Shown here: positions 1 through 7,560 of the stretch, piece by piece
Numbering within the stretch: position 1 is the stretch's first letter
Layout of the letters: the number at the start of each line of letters is the position of its first letter
From: Methanocella_A sp049676595
GTDB taxonomy: Archaea; Halobacteriota; Methanocellia; Methanocellales; Methanocellaceae
Length of the DNA: 64,000 bases
Direction of reading: 5' to 3'
Assembly (NCBI RefSeq): GCF_049676595.1
Contig: NZ_CP187259.1
Span: forward strand, 806,001 to 870,000
Position numbers and translations under genes: made by a program
Notes under the pieces: model-generated
What the model was told of the DNA's origin: nothing
Database searches by the model: none
The model's input: the letters and a program-made list of their open reading frames with translations, nothing else

Positions 1-903
1 CACGACCTCAAGGACCTGGAGATGCTCCTGAAACAGACCGAGGGCAAGGGCATCAACATCTATACGCATGGCGAGATGCTGCCGGCACACGCTTACCCTG
101 AGCTGAAAAAGTACTCCCACTTCTACGGCCACTACGGTACCGCCTGGCAGAACCAGATCACCGAGTTCGCGGCCTTCCCCGGCCCGATCGTCATGACTAC
201 GAACTGCATCCAGAAGCCAAGAGACTCCTACCTTGGCAGCATCTACACGATGGGCTCGGTAGCCTGGCCTGGCGCTGTCCACATCAAGAACGACAACTAC
301 GATCAGGTCATCAAGAAGGCGCTGGAGATGCCCGGCTTCACCGAGGACAAGCCCGGCAAGGAAGTCCTCGTGGGCTTCGGCCGGAACACCGTGCTCAGCG
401 TGGCACCTGCGGTCATCGACGCCGTTAAAAATAAACAGCTCAGGCACTTCTTCCTGGTGGCAGGCTGCGACGGCGCCAAGCCGGGCCGCAACTACTACAC
501 GGAGTTCGTGGAGAAAGTCCCCCAGGACTGCGTAGTCCTGACTCTCGCCTGCGGCAAGTTCAGGTTCTTCGACAAGGACCTGGGCGCGATCGGCGGCATC
601 CCCAGGCTGCTGGACGTCGGCCAGTGCAACGACGCCTACTCGGCCGTCAAGATCGCCATGGCGCTCGCCGACGCGTTCAAGGTCGGGGTCAACGACCTGC
701 CGCTGTCCATGATCATCTCGTGGTACGAGCAGAAGGCCGCAGCCATCCTGCTATCGCTGCTGTACCTGGGCATCAAGGACATCAGGCTCGGCCCCAGCCT
801 GCCGGCGTTCATCACCCCGGCGGTGCTCGATGTGCTGGTCAAGAACTTCAACATCATGCCGATAAGCACGCCGGAGCAGGATCTCAAGGCAATCTTAGGC
901 TAA
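1..903 (+). CDS. hcp: Hybrid-cluster protein (hydroxylamine reductase), C-terminal part
   Basis: The frame is open at the left edge of the window, so the gene is cut and only about the last 300 of the usual ~540 residues are present. Hybrid-cluster ligand motifs of the Hcp family are visible in order: the Glu of THGEMLPAH, Cys in TTNCIQKP, Cys in VAGCDGAKPG, Cys in TLACGKFRFF, Cys in DVGQCNDAYS, and the Glu/Lys pair of WYEQKAA. Hcp proteins reduce hydroxylamine or nitric oxide using a mixed Fe-S-O cluster in the cytoplasm and are often linked to nitrosative stress. All visible ligands are intact, so the protein should be functional if the missing half is. The next gene is separated by a gene remnant. 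Confidence 0.95.
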   Translation, partial: HDLKDLEMLLKQTEGKGINIYTHGEMLPAHAYPELKKYSHFYGHYGTAWQNQITEFAAFPGPIVMTTNCIQKPRDSYLGSIYTMGSVAWPGAVHIKNDNYDQVIKKALEMPGFTEDKPGKEVLVGFGRNTVLSVAPAVIDAVKNKQLRHFFLVAGCDGAKPGRNYYTEFVEKVPQDCVVLTLACGKFRFFDKDLGAIGGIPRLLDVGQCNDAYSAVKIAMALADAFKVGVNDLPLSMIISWYEQKAAAILLSLLYLGIKDIRLGPSLPAFITPAVLDVLVKNFNIMPISTPEQDLKAILG

Positions 904-952
904 GAATATCTGCCGGGGTGTCCACAGAATACGGCCTTCCTCGGCTTCTTTT

Positions 953-1113
953 TTCCTCCAGAACGGAGACATCGCTTTCCTCAGAGATCTGATCGAGGCC
1001 GGTCATCGACAGGCGCAATCCGCCGGAGCAGTTCGTCCAGGCCCACCGCTATGTCGAGCAAGGGCATAAGAAGGGTAACGTCGTCATAACAACCGGGCAC
1101 GAAAATTGTAAGG
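953..1113 (+). pseudogene. Remnant of zinc-type alcohol dehydrogenase / quinone oxidoreductase C-terminus
   Basis: Two adjoining frames together spell the C-terminal end of a medium-chain (quinone-oxidoreductase-like) dehydrogenase. The first frame gives DIAFLRDLIEAG from about 968. After a short deletion and frameshift near 1000, the second frame gives PVIDRR and then AHRYVEQGHKKGNVVIT to about 1104. Functional relatives read the same blocks continuously, with a few residues between LIEAG and PVIDRR. No start codon or upstream catalytic domain is present, so this is a dead 3' fragment left between hcp and the flavodoxin-like gene. The assignment rests on recognising the conserved C-terminal pattern. 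Confidence 0.7.
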
Positions 1114-1120
1114 TGGTAAC

Positions 1121-1639
1121 ATGGAACAGAAAGGCAGTAACCCCACGAGTCAGCCGCCGATAAAAGCGCTGCTGATCGTGTACTCGTATCACCACATGAA
1201 CACCGAGAAAGTGGCGAACGTCTTCGCGAGCGTTCTCGGAGCGCAGGTAAAGATGCCGCAGCGTACGGATCTGGAAGAACTTCAGGACTACGACCTTATC
1301 GGCTTCGGCTCAGGGATAGACAGTGGAAAGCACTATAAAGAGCTGATAGGCTTCACCGATCATCTCCCCCCGGCAGCAGGCAAGAAAGCTTTCATCTTTT
1401 CCACGAGCGCCATCCTGGGCGCGGACAAGGTGGCCAAAGACCACGCGACGCTCAGGGAAAAATTGCAGGCGAAGGGGTATGTGATCGTCGACGAGTTTGC
1501 CTGCAAAGGGTTCAACACCAACAGCTTCCTCAAGTACATAGGGGGGATGAACCGGGGTAGGCCCAACGCGGAAGACCTCCGGCAGGCGGAAGAGTTCGCC
1601 CTCGGCCTGAGGCGGAAGATGAAGGAAGAAGGCAGATGA
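1121..1639 (+). CDS. Flavodoxin-like protein
   Basis: A 172-residue cytoplasmic protein with a flavodoxin fold. Strand 1 and the phosphate-binding loop appear at about residues 17-31 (LLIVYSYHHMNTEKVA), followed by DYDLIGFGSGIDSGKHY, which matches the FMN-isoalloxazine loop of flavodoxin-domain proteins. The length suits a single flavodoxin domain. The P-loop lacks the classical TxTGxT sequence, so it belongs to the divergent family often annotated as flavodoxin family protein, and FMN binding is inferred. The ATG at 1121 follows AAGGTGG-like Shine-Dalgarno sequence (AAGGTGGTAAC). It stands alone between a gene remnant and a convergent gene, and the redox partner is unknown. Confidence 0.8.
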   Translation: MEQKGSNPTSQPPIKALLIVYSYHHMNTEKVANVFASVLGAQVKMPQRTDLEELQDYDLIGFGSGIDSGKHYKELIGFTDHLPPAAGKKAFIFSTSAILGADKVAKDHATLREKLQAKGYVIVDEFACKGFNTNSFLKYIGGMNRGRPNAEDLRQAEEFALGLRRKMKEEGR

Positions 1640-1663
1640 CGGCCGAGGCACAGCATATTCCTT

Positions 1664-3793
1664 TTACCTGAGGTCTTCCGGCTTCGCAGGAGGCGGCACC
1701 AGCGCCTGGTATACCTGTAGTGATCTGACCTGAGACCTCGTGTAAGCCCGGAGCGCCCTTGAGTACTCGAAGAGGCTCTCGTTGCCCAGTGCTTTTCCGG
1801 CAGTGCCCATGCTCTGCTCGCCCTTCTGCAGCTCCTCCCTGGCCATGTCTAGCAATGCCTTCAGAGGAGCATATGCAGCGTCCTCTTGTCCCAGCTTTGC
1901 GAACTCCGTGTCCGCCCGGCCGAGGTATTCCACCGCCTTATCCCTGCCCGATCTGGCCGTCTCTGCCGGTCCGGCTGCCAGGGTGATCTCCCAGAAGGCG
2001 TTGGTCTCGCCGTAGATCGGGTTGAAGCTTCCCAGCCGGGAGCTGGTAGGCGCCAGCCCTCTCTTCGCGGAGCCAAGGCAGACTGCGTACCTGCCGGTCG
2101 GGCCGTTCTCGGGCTGCATCACGCAGAGCAGGCCGTTCATCGCGTTGCCCGTGGAGACCTGGCCCCACTCGCCGGTCTTCAGGTACCTCGCTGCGATCTC
2201 TTCCCACTTTCCCTCCGGTATGGTGCCGCCGTTCCGGTACATCATTTTCATGTACTCGAAGTCCATGCGGCCGAGGCCTTTGCTCATCGTGTCGTAGAAG
2301 TACCTGTTCCGGTTGCAGCTGCCGTTGTAGACCAGGCTCATGATGCCGGGCAGCTTCTGTTCGACGCTTCCCCACTTGTTCATCGGCACGAACCTCTTCG
2401 TGCGCCAGCCTCCGTGCTCGTCCCACTCCCAGTCGTTCCTGTTGTACTGCATCCAGCCGGCTTTTATTGCCTCCGGGTGGATGGCGCTGTTGTTGGCGTA
2501 GAGGAAATCCGTCTCCCCCATTACCCCGGCTTCCCTGATCAGGACCGGGTCCTGCCTGCTCTCCAGCACGTAGCCGTAGGTGCTGTCTGCGTAGAAGCCC
2601 CCGGCGGTGCCGCTGTCGATGCCGATGTCGCCCACCGGGTAAGTCAGCTCCATATCCCTCGCTTCCCGGGCGTTGTTCGCGAACCTCAGCGTATGGAGTA
2701 TAGAAACGCTCCTCCGCAGCCCGTAGCCCCAGTGCTCTTTGGGCTCGATCATCCGGGGTACTCCACCGTGGTGGACGTAAGCCAGGCCTTTGCTGTTCAT
2801 GCCCGGGTGCCCGAACATGTAGACCGCCCCGAGGAGCGGCACGTCTCCGACCGCGGAGAAAGGCGAGAAGACGTAGCTGTTGCCGGTGTCCGGGTACGCG
2901 ACGATGGTGACCGAATACGTCGGGTCGTAGTCGCCGGAGGACCCGGTGACCAACCTGCTATCTTTAGTAGCCCTGCCCCATGCGGCCGAGCCCGAGCAGG
3001 CGAGAGGCGGGAGCTCCATCAGGTCTTTGCCCTGGCCCATGTAGTTCGTTTCGGGGGGCTTGTGGCCGGTCCAGATCTCCAGCACGTCGTCGTAGCTCAT
3101 CGGCACGCCCGCGGCGGTCGCTCCCGCTGCCCAGCCCCTGCACATCTCCAGGATCTCCGGGGCGTACTGCCTGATCTGTTTTTCCCATTCCCCGATGTGC
3201 CCCAGTTCTTCTTCAGTGAACTTCCGGCCGGCCTTTCTCTCGAAGATCCACCGGCCGAAGATCTGGATGACCTGGGTGGCGTACTGGTAGCCCATGTCGT
3301 AGTCGGAGCCCCGCAGGATGACCACTGGGTTGATCTCCGGGACCAGCGGGATTTCGTCCGCGAAGAGAATCTCCGTTCCCGCCGATGAGAGGGCTGGCTT
3401 CTCGTACTTGATCGCTTCAGAAGAGCCGGACTGCAGCACCTCCAGGAGCTTTAAGCCGGTTTCACGGCTCGTCTCGAAGGCCTGGAAAGACCTGTTCCAG
3501 TCTTCCCCGGAGCCGGTCGAGTCCGCCCTCTTAGCGTAGTACTTCGCCATGGTCAGCTGGATCATGGCGAAGTTGAACTCTTCCACCCGCCGGGCGTAGA
3601 CAGGGTCTTTATAGCTCAGCTTTCCGAGCTCCATGTTTACCCTGACCAGGAGCACGGTCATCTTCTCCAGCTTCATCAAGGCGTCGAACGATTTTTTATT
3701 TCTGGCAAAGAAGGCCAGCATTTTCAGGACATTATTCCACCTGGAAAACCGGGACACCTTCTTCTCCTCAGATTTTACTTCAGCCACTGGCAT
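1664..3793 (-). CDS. C45-type (acyl-CoA:6-APA acyltransferase-like) Ntn hydrolase
   Basis: A 709-residue protein. Residues 1-140 are helical and charged. From about 155 the sequence matches the peptidase C45 / penicillin-acyltransferase-like fold: PVVILRGSDYDMGYQYA, then GWAAGATAAGVPMSYDDVLEIW, then ACSGSAAWG, where Cys266 is the probable N-terminal nucleophile exposed by autocleavage. Further family blocks are GHPGMNSKGLAYVHHGG and FLYANNSAIHPE. Such enzymes hydrolyse or transfer amide-linked acyl groups; the substrate here is unknown. No signal peptide or membrane segment is evident. The long N-terminal extension is unusual. The promoter, 140-190 bp upstream, carries the bipartite ATGT-CGCTTTTT site also found before the alpha/beta-hydrolase at 6725 and the small gene at 7122. 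It is divergent from the Lrp-like regulator at 4121. Confidence 0.8.
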   Translation of the reverse strand: MPVAEVKSEEKKVSRFSRWNNVLKMLAFFARNKKSFDALMKLEKMTVLLVRVNMELGKLSYKDPVYARRVEEFNFAMIQLTMAKYYAKRADSTGSGEDWNRSFQAFETSRETGLKLLEVLQSGSSEAIKYEKPALSSAGTEILFADEIPLVPEINPVVILRGSDYDMGYQYATQVIQIFGRWIFERKAGRKFTEEELGHIGEWEKQIRQYAPEILEMCRGWAAGATAAGVPMSYDDVLEIWTGHKPPETNYMGQGKDLMELPPLACSGSAAWGRATKDSRLVTGSSGDYDPTYSVTIVAYPDTGNSYVFSPFSAVGDVPLLGAVYMFGHPGMNSKGLAYVHHGGVPRMIEPKEHWGYGLRRSVSILHTLRFANNAREARDMELTYPVGDIGIDSGTAGGFYADSTYGYVLESRQDPVLIREAGVMGETDFLYANNSAIHPEAIKAGWMQYNRNDWEWDEHGGWRTKRFVPMNKWGSVEQKLPGIMSLVYNGSCNRNRYFYDTMSKGLGRMDFEYMKMMYRNGGTIPEGKWEEIAARYLKTGEWGQVSTGNAMNGLLCVMQPENGPTGRYAVCLGSAKRGLAPTSSRLGSFNPIYGETNAFWEITLAAGPAETARSGRDKAVEYLGRADTEFAKLGQEDAAYAPLKALLDMAREELQKGEQSMGTAGKALGNESLFEYSRALRAYTRSQVRSLQVYQALVPPPAKPEDLR

Positions 3794-3887
3794 ATCTTCT
3801 CAATCCTCTAATGACATATCACACGAACGGCGGTTTTTCGGCACCACAGCCTTCACGCCTCGATCTAACCTGGCCCTGTAAAGATTT

Positions 3888-3977
3888 ATGCCCATGTGAG
3901 AGGCGGCGGATACAGATAAGCCACAAGGCGGCCTAAAATGTTCAGTTTTTCCGCCGCGGGGTTGAAAAAGCGGACAT
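3888..3977 (-). promoter_or_regulatory. Promoter with bipartite Lrp-type operator for the C45 hydrolase
   Basis: Two inverted half-sites are seen: ATGTTCAGTTTTTC on the + strand at 3938-3951 and GAAAAAGCGGACAT at 3964-3977, which reads ATGTCCGCTTTTTC on the minus strand. Reading towards the C45 gene, the operator is followed by an A/T-rich TTATCTGTATCC element near 3909-3920, then ACATGGGCATAAATC near 3889-3899. The same order of elements recurs before the genes starting at 6725 and 7122. The match to an Lrp-type protein is inferred from the adjoining regulator and from the dyad geometry. Confidence 0.6.
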
Positions 3978-4038
3978 CTTTTCCTGCACAGTAAACATTA
4001 GTCCGGTGTATTCCGACTCGTGAATTGAAACCGACAAC

Positions 4039-4049
4039 GTATATATTAT
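4039..4049 (+). promoter_or_regulatory. TATA box of the Lrp-like regulator
   Basis: GTATATATTAT lies at 4039-4049. A start about 25 bp downstream would fall near 4070, just before an ATG at 4075 and about 50 bp before the regulator's own GTG at 4121. Confidence 0.55.
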
Positions 4050-4120
4050 CTGAGTAAGATATGTAGGTGTTACCATGGGTCAGGAAGGTATCGCGATGAA
4101 CGGTGCAGCAATAGGGGTGC

Positions 4121-5044
4121 GTGATCTCTTTGGATGAGGTAGATGTCAGGCTCCTCAAAGCACTGGCCGCCAACTCGAGAGTACCCTACAGGGAGCTTGC
4201 CGACAGCCTGGAGCTGTCAGTGAACTCGATTCACAAGAGGGTGCAGGCGCTGGTCGACGAGGGGATCATCGCGAAGTTCGTCGCCTATCCCTCCACTAAG
4301 GCTCTGCCGTGGGTCATGATCGGCATCGGCGGCACCACCGAGGCAGCGGATCCCGGAGAGGCTGCCGCCCGGATCGGCAGCCACCCCTGTACACAGAGGG
4401 TTGGAATAGCCAGCAGTAACCATCTGCTGGTAGTCGGGCTGCTAAAGGGCATTCCCGATATGAACCGGTACATAAGCTTCGTGATCGCCGAGGGGAAGAT
4501 CGCCAGCCCGAAAGTCAGCCTGATCCACCAGCACGAGCCGCGGGAGCTGGCCAGCGAAGCGCTGACCTCGACTGACTACCGGATACTGGCCGCTATCCAG
4601 GACAACAGCCGGAAACAGATCGCCGAAGTGGCGGAAGAGCTCGAGATCACGGCGAAGACAGTGCGCCGCAGGCTAGACCGGATGGAAAGCGAGGGGCTCA
4701 TCCACTACAGCATCAACGTGAACCTCGACTCCAGCGGCTACGTCTACACCTCCTACCTGCTGAAGATGAAAACCGGCGCCGACCCCGAGGCGCTCCTCAA
4801 AACCATGAAGGCGGAGTTCCCCGACTCTATGATCGCAATCTGGAAATACGATACGTCTCCCGGCGAGGTCAACTTCAACCTGATCGCCCGAACCATGAAA
4901 GAGACCAACCTGTTCCGGGACAGGCTCCAGCAACAGGGCGTCTGTGAAAAAATCACGCCCCTCACCGTGTACCGGCTGCTGTACTTCGATACCTGGCGAG
5001 AGGCGCTTATCAGGGAGAAGGCGTCGGCGTCGCAGAAAAAGTGA
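4121..5044 (+). CDS. Two-HTH Lrp/AsnC-like transcriptional regulator
   Basis: A 307-residue regulator with two AsnC-type winged helices. The first, at residues 4-50, reads LDEVDVRLLKALAANSRVPYRELADSLELS. The second, at about 150-200, reads STDYRILAAIQDNSRKQIAEVAEELEIT. Each is followed by a sensor-like alpha/beta segment, so the protein resembles a tandem duplication of an Lrp half. Ordinary Lrp/AsnC proteins are about 150 residues with one HTH, so a single chain here could supply both halves of a dimer. The GTG start at 4121 is weakly preceded by GGGGTG, and TTG at 4130 is an alternative. A 20-codon reading frame from ATG 4075 overlaps the start. It is divergent from the C45 hydrolase and is the best candidate to bind the shared operators in this region. 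Confidence 0.85.
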   Translation: MISLDEVDVRLLKALAANSRVPYRELADSLELSVNSIHKRVQALVDEGIIAKFVAYPSTKALPWVMIGIGGTTEAADPGEAAARIGSHPCTQRVGIASSNHLLVVGLLKGIPDMNRYISFVIAEGKIASPKVSLIHQHEPRELASEALTSTDYRILAAIQDNSRKQIAEVAEELEITAKTVRRRLDRMESEGLIHYSINVNLDSSGYVYTSYLLKMKTGADPEALLKTMKAEFPDSMIAIWKYDTSPGEVNFNLIARTMKETNLFRDRLQQQGVCEKITPLTVYRLLYFDTWREALIREKASASQKK

Positions 5045-5171
5045 CGCGCCCGGCCTTCCAGTCAGGCCGAGGCCCGCCAGTCGTCAGGGATCGATTTCTC
5101 ATCCTCCAGGAGGCTCCGGAAAAGGCGGCATGGAGAGGCACAACCTCTGCCGTGCCTCCCTTCCCCGCAAA

Positions 5172-6725
5172 TCAGCGGCCCGGGTACGTCTCGGGCAGCA
5201 CAGTCTCGTTCATGACTCTGGTGAATTCCTCGAAGCCTTCCATGGCTGCGCCGTGGCCGGCGTTGTGGATGGTGATGATCCGCTTCTGCGGCGCATCCAG
5301 CTGGTTGTACCACTCGGTGGCCAGGTCCCGGCGCTGGGGGAGCTCGTACTCTGCATCTAGGATGTAGACGGGCACGTAGAGCCGGTTTGCATCCTTCCTC
5401 AGGTCGATCTCCTGCAGCTGGGGGTACATGATGCTGTATACGTCCATCAGGCCGCGCACCGTGCCCACTTTCTCGACCAGGGTGTACTCCCCTGCCAGGT
5501 TGTTCAGCGGTCCGATCCCCGACGCCTGCTTCAGCTCGGTATACTTCGCGGGCGGAGTATACGGCGTGCCAAGCTTATCGTAGTAGGTGGCGACGATCGC
5601 CCCTGCGTAGGGGTCCTTGTACGGTGGCTCACCGTAAGCCTTCATTGTGGCGGAGAGCTGTTCGTCTCCGGTCCGGTTCGCGTAGTCCAGCAGATCATAA
5701 TAGAGCCTGCGGTCCGTTTCCCTGATGCTGACCATCTGGCCGCTGCCGATGTACGCGTTGTACAGGTCAGGCCGCTGCTGGACCGCCTTCACCCCGAGCA
5801 CCGTCCCATAAGACTCGCCCATCAGGTAGATCTTGTCCTCGCGGAACCGCTCCCGCAGGTAGTTCGTCAGCTCGATGGTGTCCGATACTGCCTGCTCGAA
5901 CGTCAGGGTCGAAGCCGGGTCGAGCGAAGAGTACGACTTGCCGGTACCCCGCTGGTCCCAGCAGACGACTACGAAGTCCTTCTCCAGGTCACCGTAGAGC
6001 ACCCTGGGCATCGCCAGGTCGCTCTGGCCCGGGCCGCCGGCCAGATACAGAAGCACAGGCTTACTGGTATCCTGGCCCCTGATCGATATGGCCTGGTCGT
6101 GGCCGCCGAGCTTCACCGTGGTCAGCTCCGCGATGGAGCCGGGCACCGGCTTGCCGTCGGCGCCGAGAATGGCGGGCGTCGTTGCCGGGAGGACGATCAC
6201 CACTGCGAGCGCGATCAGCAGGACCGAGACCAGGGCCGTCGGTGCCCACCGGGCGATGGTCACCAGCGCACCGGCTTTGCCGTTCTCCTGGCCGGAGAGT
6301 CGCCTGGCGGCATACGCTCCGAGGCTGGCGCCCAGGATCATCGGTACAAGTACGAGCAGCGCATGGAAGCCCCTGCCGAGAATCAAGGCCATGATCGCGT
6401 ACATGTTGTCCACTCTGACCCCGTCCACAGTCATGCCGGGGACTCCGAGCCAGGCGATCTCGACCACAATCCAGTACGCGACCGGGGCCAGGAGCATCGC
6501 CCACCTGGACCTCATGGCCAGGCCGGCGATCAGGCCGGCGACAAGGCCGCCGAACATGGCGAACAGCGCCCCTGCGTTAGTGGCCGGGCCCCGGGGCATC
6601 GCCAGGGCGACGAGTATGCCAAACAGTACTGCAACAAATACGGCAATGGCGATGCCAATCCGGCGGTCGCGCCAGATCGCAGCGAGCTGGTGTGGCGAGT
6701 TAGTCTTCGAATTAGTGGGAGTCAT
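5172..6725 (-). CDS. Membrane-anchored alpha/beta hydrolase (proline-iminopeptidase-like)
   Basis: A 517-residue protein with an N-terminal membrane domain (about five hydrophobic helices, residues 20-185) and a C-terminal alpha/beta-hydrolase of the proline iminopeptidase/tripeptidyl-peptidase type. The oxyanion motif GGPGQS lies near residue 230, DQRGTGKS near 257, the nucleophile elbow GESYG has Ser305, the acidic residue is in YILDAE, and the catalytic His is in HNAGHG. The predicted activity is hydrolysis of short peptides or amides at the membrane; the substrate is unknown. The ATG at 6725 is preferred over an in-frame ATG at 6803, because the latter lies on the promoter's TTTATCTTTATCC element. 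It is paralogous to the gene at 7561-9144 and convergent with the Lrp-like gene. Confidence 0.85.
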   Translation of the reverse strand: MTPTNSKTNSPHQLAAIWRDRRIGIAIAVFVAVLFGILVALAMPRGPATNAGALFAMFGGLVAGLIAGLAMRSRWAMLLAPVAYWIVVEIAWLGVPGMTVDGVRVDNMYAIMALILGRGFHALLVLVPMILGASLGAYAARRLSGQENGKAGALVTIARWAPTALVSVLLIALAVVIVLPATTPAILGADGKPVPGSIAELTTVKLGGHDQAISIRGQDTSKPVLLYLAGGPGQSDLAMPRVLYGDLEKDFVVVCWDQRGTGKSYSSLDPASTLTFEQAVSDTIELTNYLRERFREDKIYLMGESYGTVLGVKAVQQRPDLYNAYIGSGQMVSIRETDRRLYYDLLDYANRTGDEQLSATMKAYGEPPYKDPYAGAIVATYYDKLGTPYTPPAKYTELKQASGIGPLNNLAGEYTLVEKVGTVRGLMDVYSIMYPQLQEIDLRKDANRLYVPVYILDAEYELPQRRDLATEWYNQLDAPQKRIITIHNAGHGAAMEGFEEFTRVMNETVLPETYPGR

Positions 6726-6761
6726 TAGTTTTGCCTCTGAGGAGCCAATATCATTTGAACT

Positions 6762-6857
6762 GATATATGCCCATGTTATAGGGCATGGATAAAGATAAAT
6801 CAATTTCCAGCCCCAAATGTTCGCTTTTTCAGAGGGCCGGTTAAAGAATGAGACAGC
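6762..6857 (-). promoter_or_regulatory. Promoter with Lrp-type site for the alpha/beta hydrolase
   Basis: The + strand shows ATGTTCGCTTTTTC at 6817-6830. Read on the minus strand towards the hydrolase, it is followed by TTTATCTTTATCC (6788-6800) and AACATGGGCATATATC (near 6762-6777). This copies the arrangement in front of the C45 hydrolase. The second half-site on this side is degenerate (TTAAAGAATGAGACA). Confidence 0.55.
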
Positions 6858-6980
6858 GCATGTTTAAACTCAGGGGAAAAAAGACCTGCCGAGGCTCATT
6901 TTTACCCGCATATGTCAAGCCCGGTGATCGTCTGATGTCCGCTTTTTTAACCGGCCCTCTGTAAAAGCGTACATTTGGGG
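6811..6980. repeat. Imperfect inverted repeat in divergent promoter region
   Basis: The arms at 6811-6847 and 6943-6980 are inverted copies of about 37 bp that differ at only a few positions. Each carries the CCCCAAATGT-CGCTTTT block and GAGGGCCGGTTAAA. The arms face the two divergent transcription units, so this is best read as duplicated promoter/operator DNA rather than a mobile element. The 95 bp between the arms contain no gene. Confidence 0.75.
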
Positions 6981-7020
6981 TGCTGGTTTGATTTTTCTTT
7001 ATTTCCAGCATCTAACATGA
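6934..7020 (+). promoter_or_regulatory. Promoter with bipartite Lrp-type operator for the small gene at 7122
   Basis: ATGTCCGCTTTTTT lies at 6935-6948, and its inverted partner GTAAAAGCGTACAT at 6961-6974. These are followed by TTTTTCTTTATTTCC (about 6992-7006) and AACATGAGGCTAAATC. It aligns position by position with the other two promoters of this putative regulon. Confidence 0.55.
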
Positions 7021-7121
7021 GGCTAAATCTCATTGATTCCTCACCAGTCTTTGAGGCCCGGCTGAAGATTGAGCTTGCTGGCCTGATCTGGATGAAGATA
7101 TTCCGAATGTGAGTGAACCCT

Positions 7122-7499
7122 ATGAGACAGACTGACCCTAAAACAGCAAGTCTACCAAAAGCTGAATCCCCGGACGGCGATGATGCAGAATTTTACCGGA
7201 CGATCTACCAGTCCCCGCACTACCGGATAGGGCACGGGACGAGGATTGCCGCCGACAACACGCTGTCGTCTTTCGTCGAGGTTGCGGTTACACTTCTCCA
7301 CGATCGCCCCAGGATCAATGTATCGCTCCTGAAAAAGGACCTGAGGATCATCGAAACGCTACAGGCCCGCGGCTATACCCTGAACTGCCATGACGACGCT
7401 TGCGTTTCCGCAGAGCTCTACGTGCCACCTCAAACCATCCAGGCTGAGTGCCTGGGGATTAAAAAAATGATCGAGGGCATCATGGCCGGACACTCCTGA
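7122..7499 (+). CDS. Hypothetical protein of the Lrp-site regulon
   Basis: I do not recognise this 125-residue protein. It is soluble and hydrophilic, begins MRQTDPKTAS, has a predicted helical middle (SLLKKDLRIIETLQARGY) and two cysteines near CHDDAC; no signal peptide or membrane helix is seen. ATG 7122 is preceded by GTGAG about 8 nt upstream; GTG 7113 is an in-frame alternative. It sits between the two paralogous membrane hydrolases. Its promoter shares the bipartite operator with the C45 hydrolase and the first alpha/beta hydrolase, which suggests co-regulation by the two-HTH regulator. Confidence 0.65.
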   Translation: MRQTDPKTASLPKAESPDGDDAEFYRTIYQSPHYRIGHGTRIAADNTLSSFVEVAVTLLHDRPRINVSLLKKDLRIIETLQARGYTLNCHDDACVSAELYVPPQTIQAECLGIKKMIEGIMAGHS

Positions 7500-7560
7500 G
7501 CAGGTTAACCCGACGACGGCCGGGTTAAGCCTGATGGTTTCCCGGAATGCCCTCTACAAC

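Noticed and set aside
1886..3388. A 500-codon frame on the + strand opposite the C45 hydrolase
   Set aside because: It is the complement of a GC-rich coding gene. The minus-strand protein has clear C45 motifs, while the + strand product is Arg/His/Val-rich low-quality sequence.
6780..6803. Start of the membrane hydrolase at an in-frame ATG at 6803
   Set aside because: This codon lies within the promoter element TTTATCTTTATCC shared by three genes, and the extra 26 residues (MIYLYPCPITWAY...) are absent from the paralog. ATG 6725 fits better.
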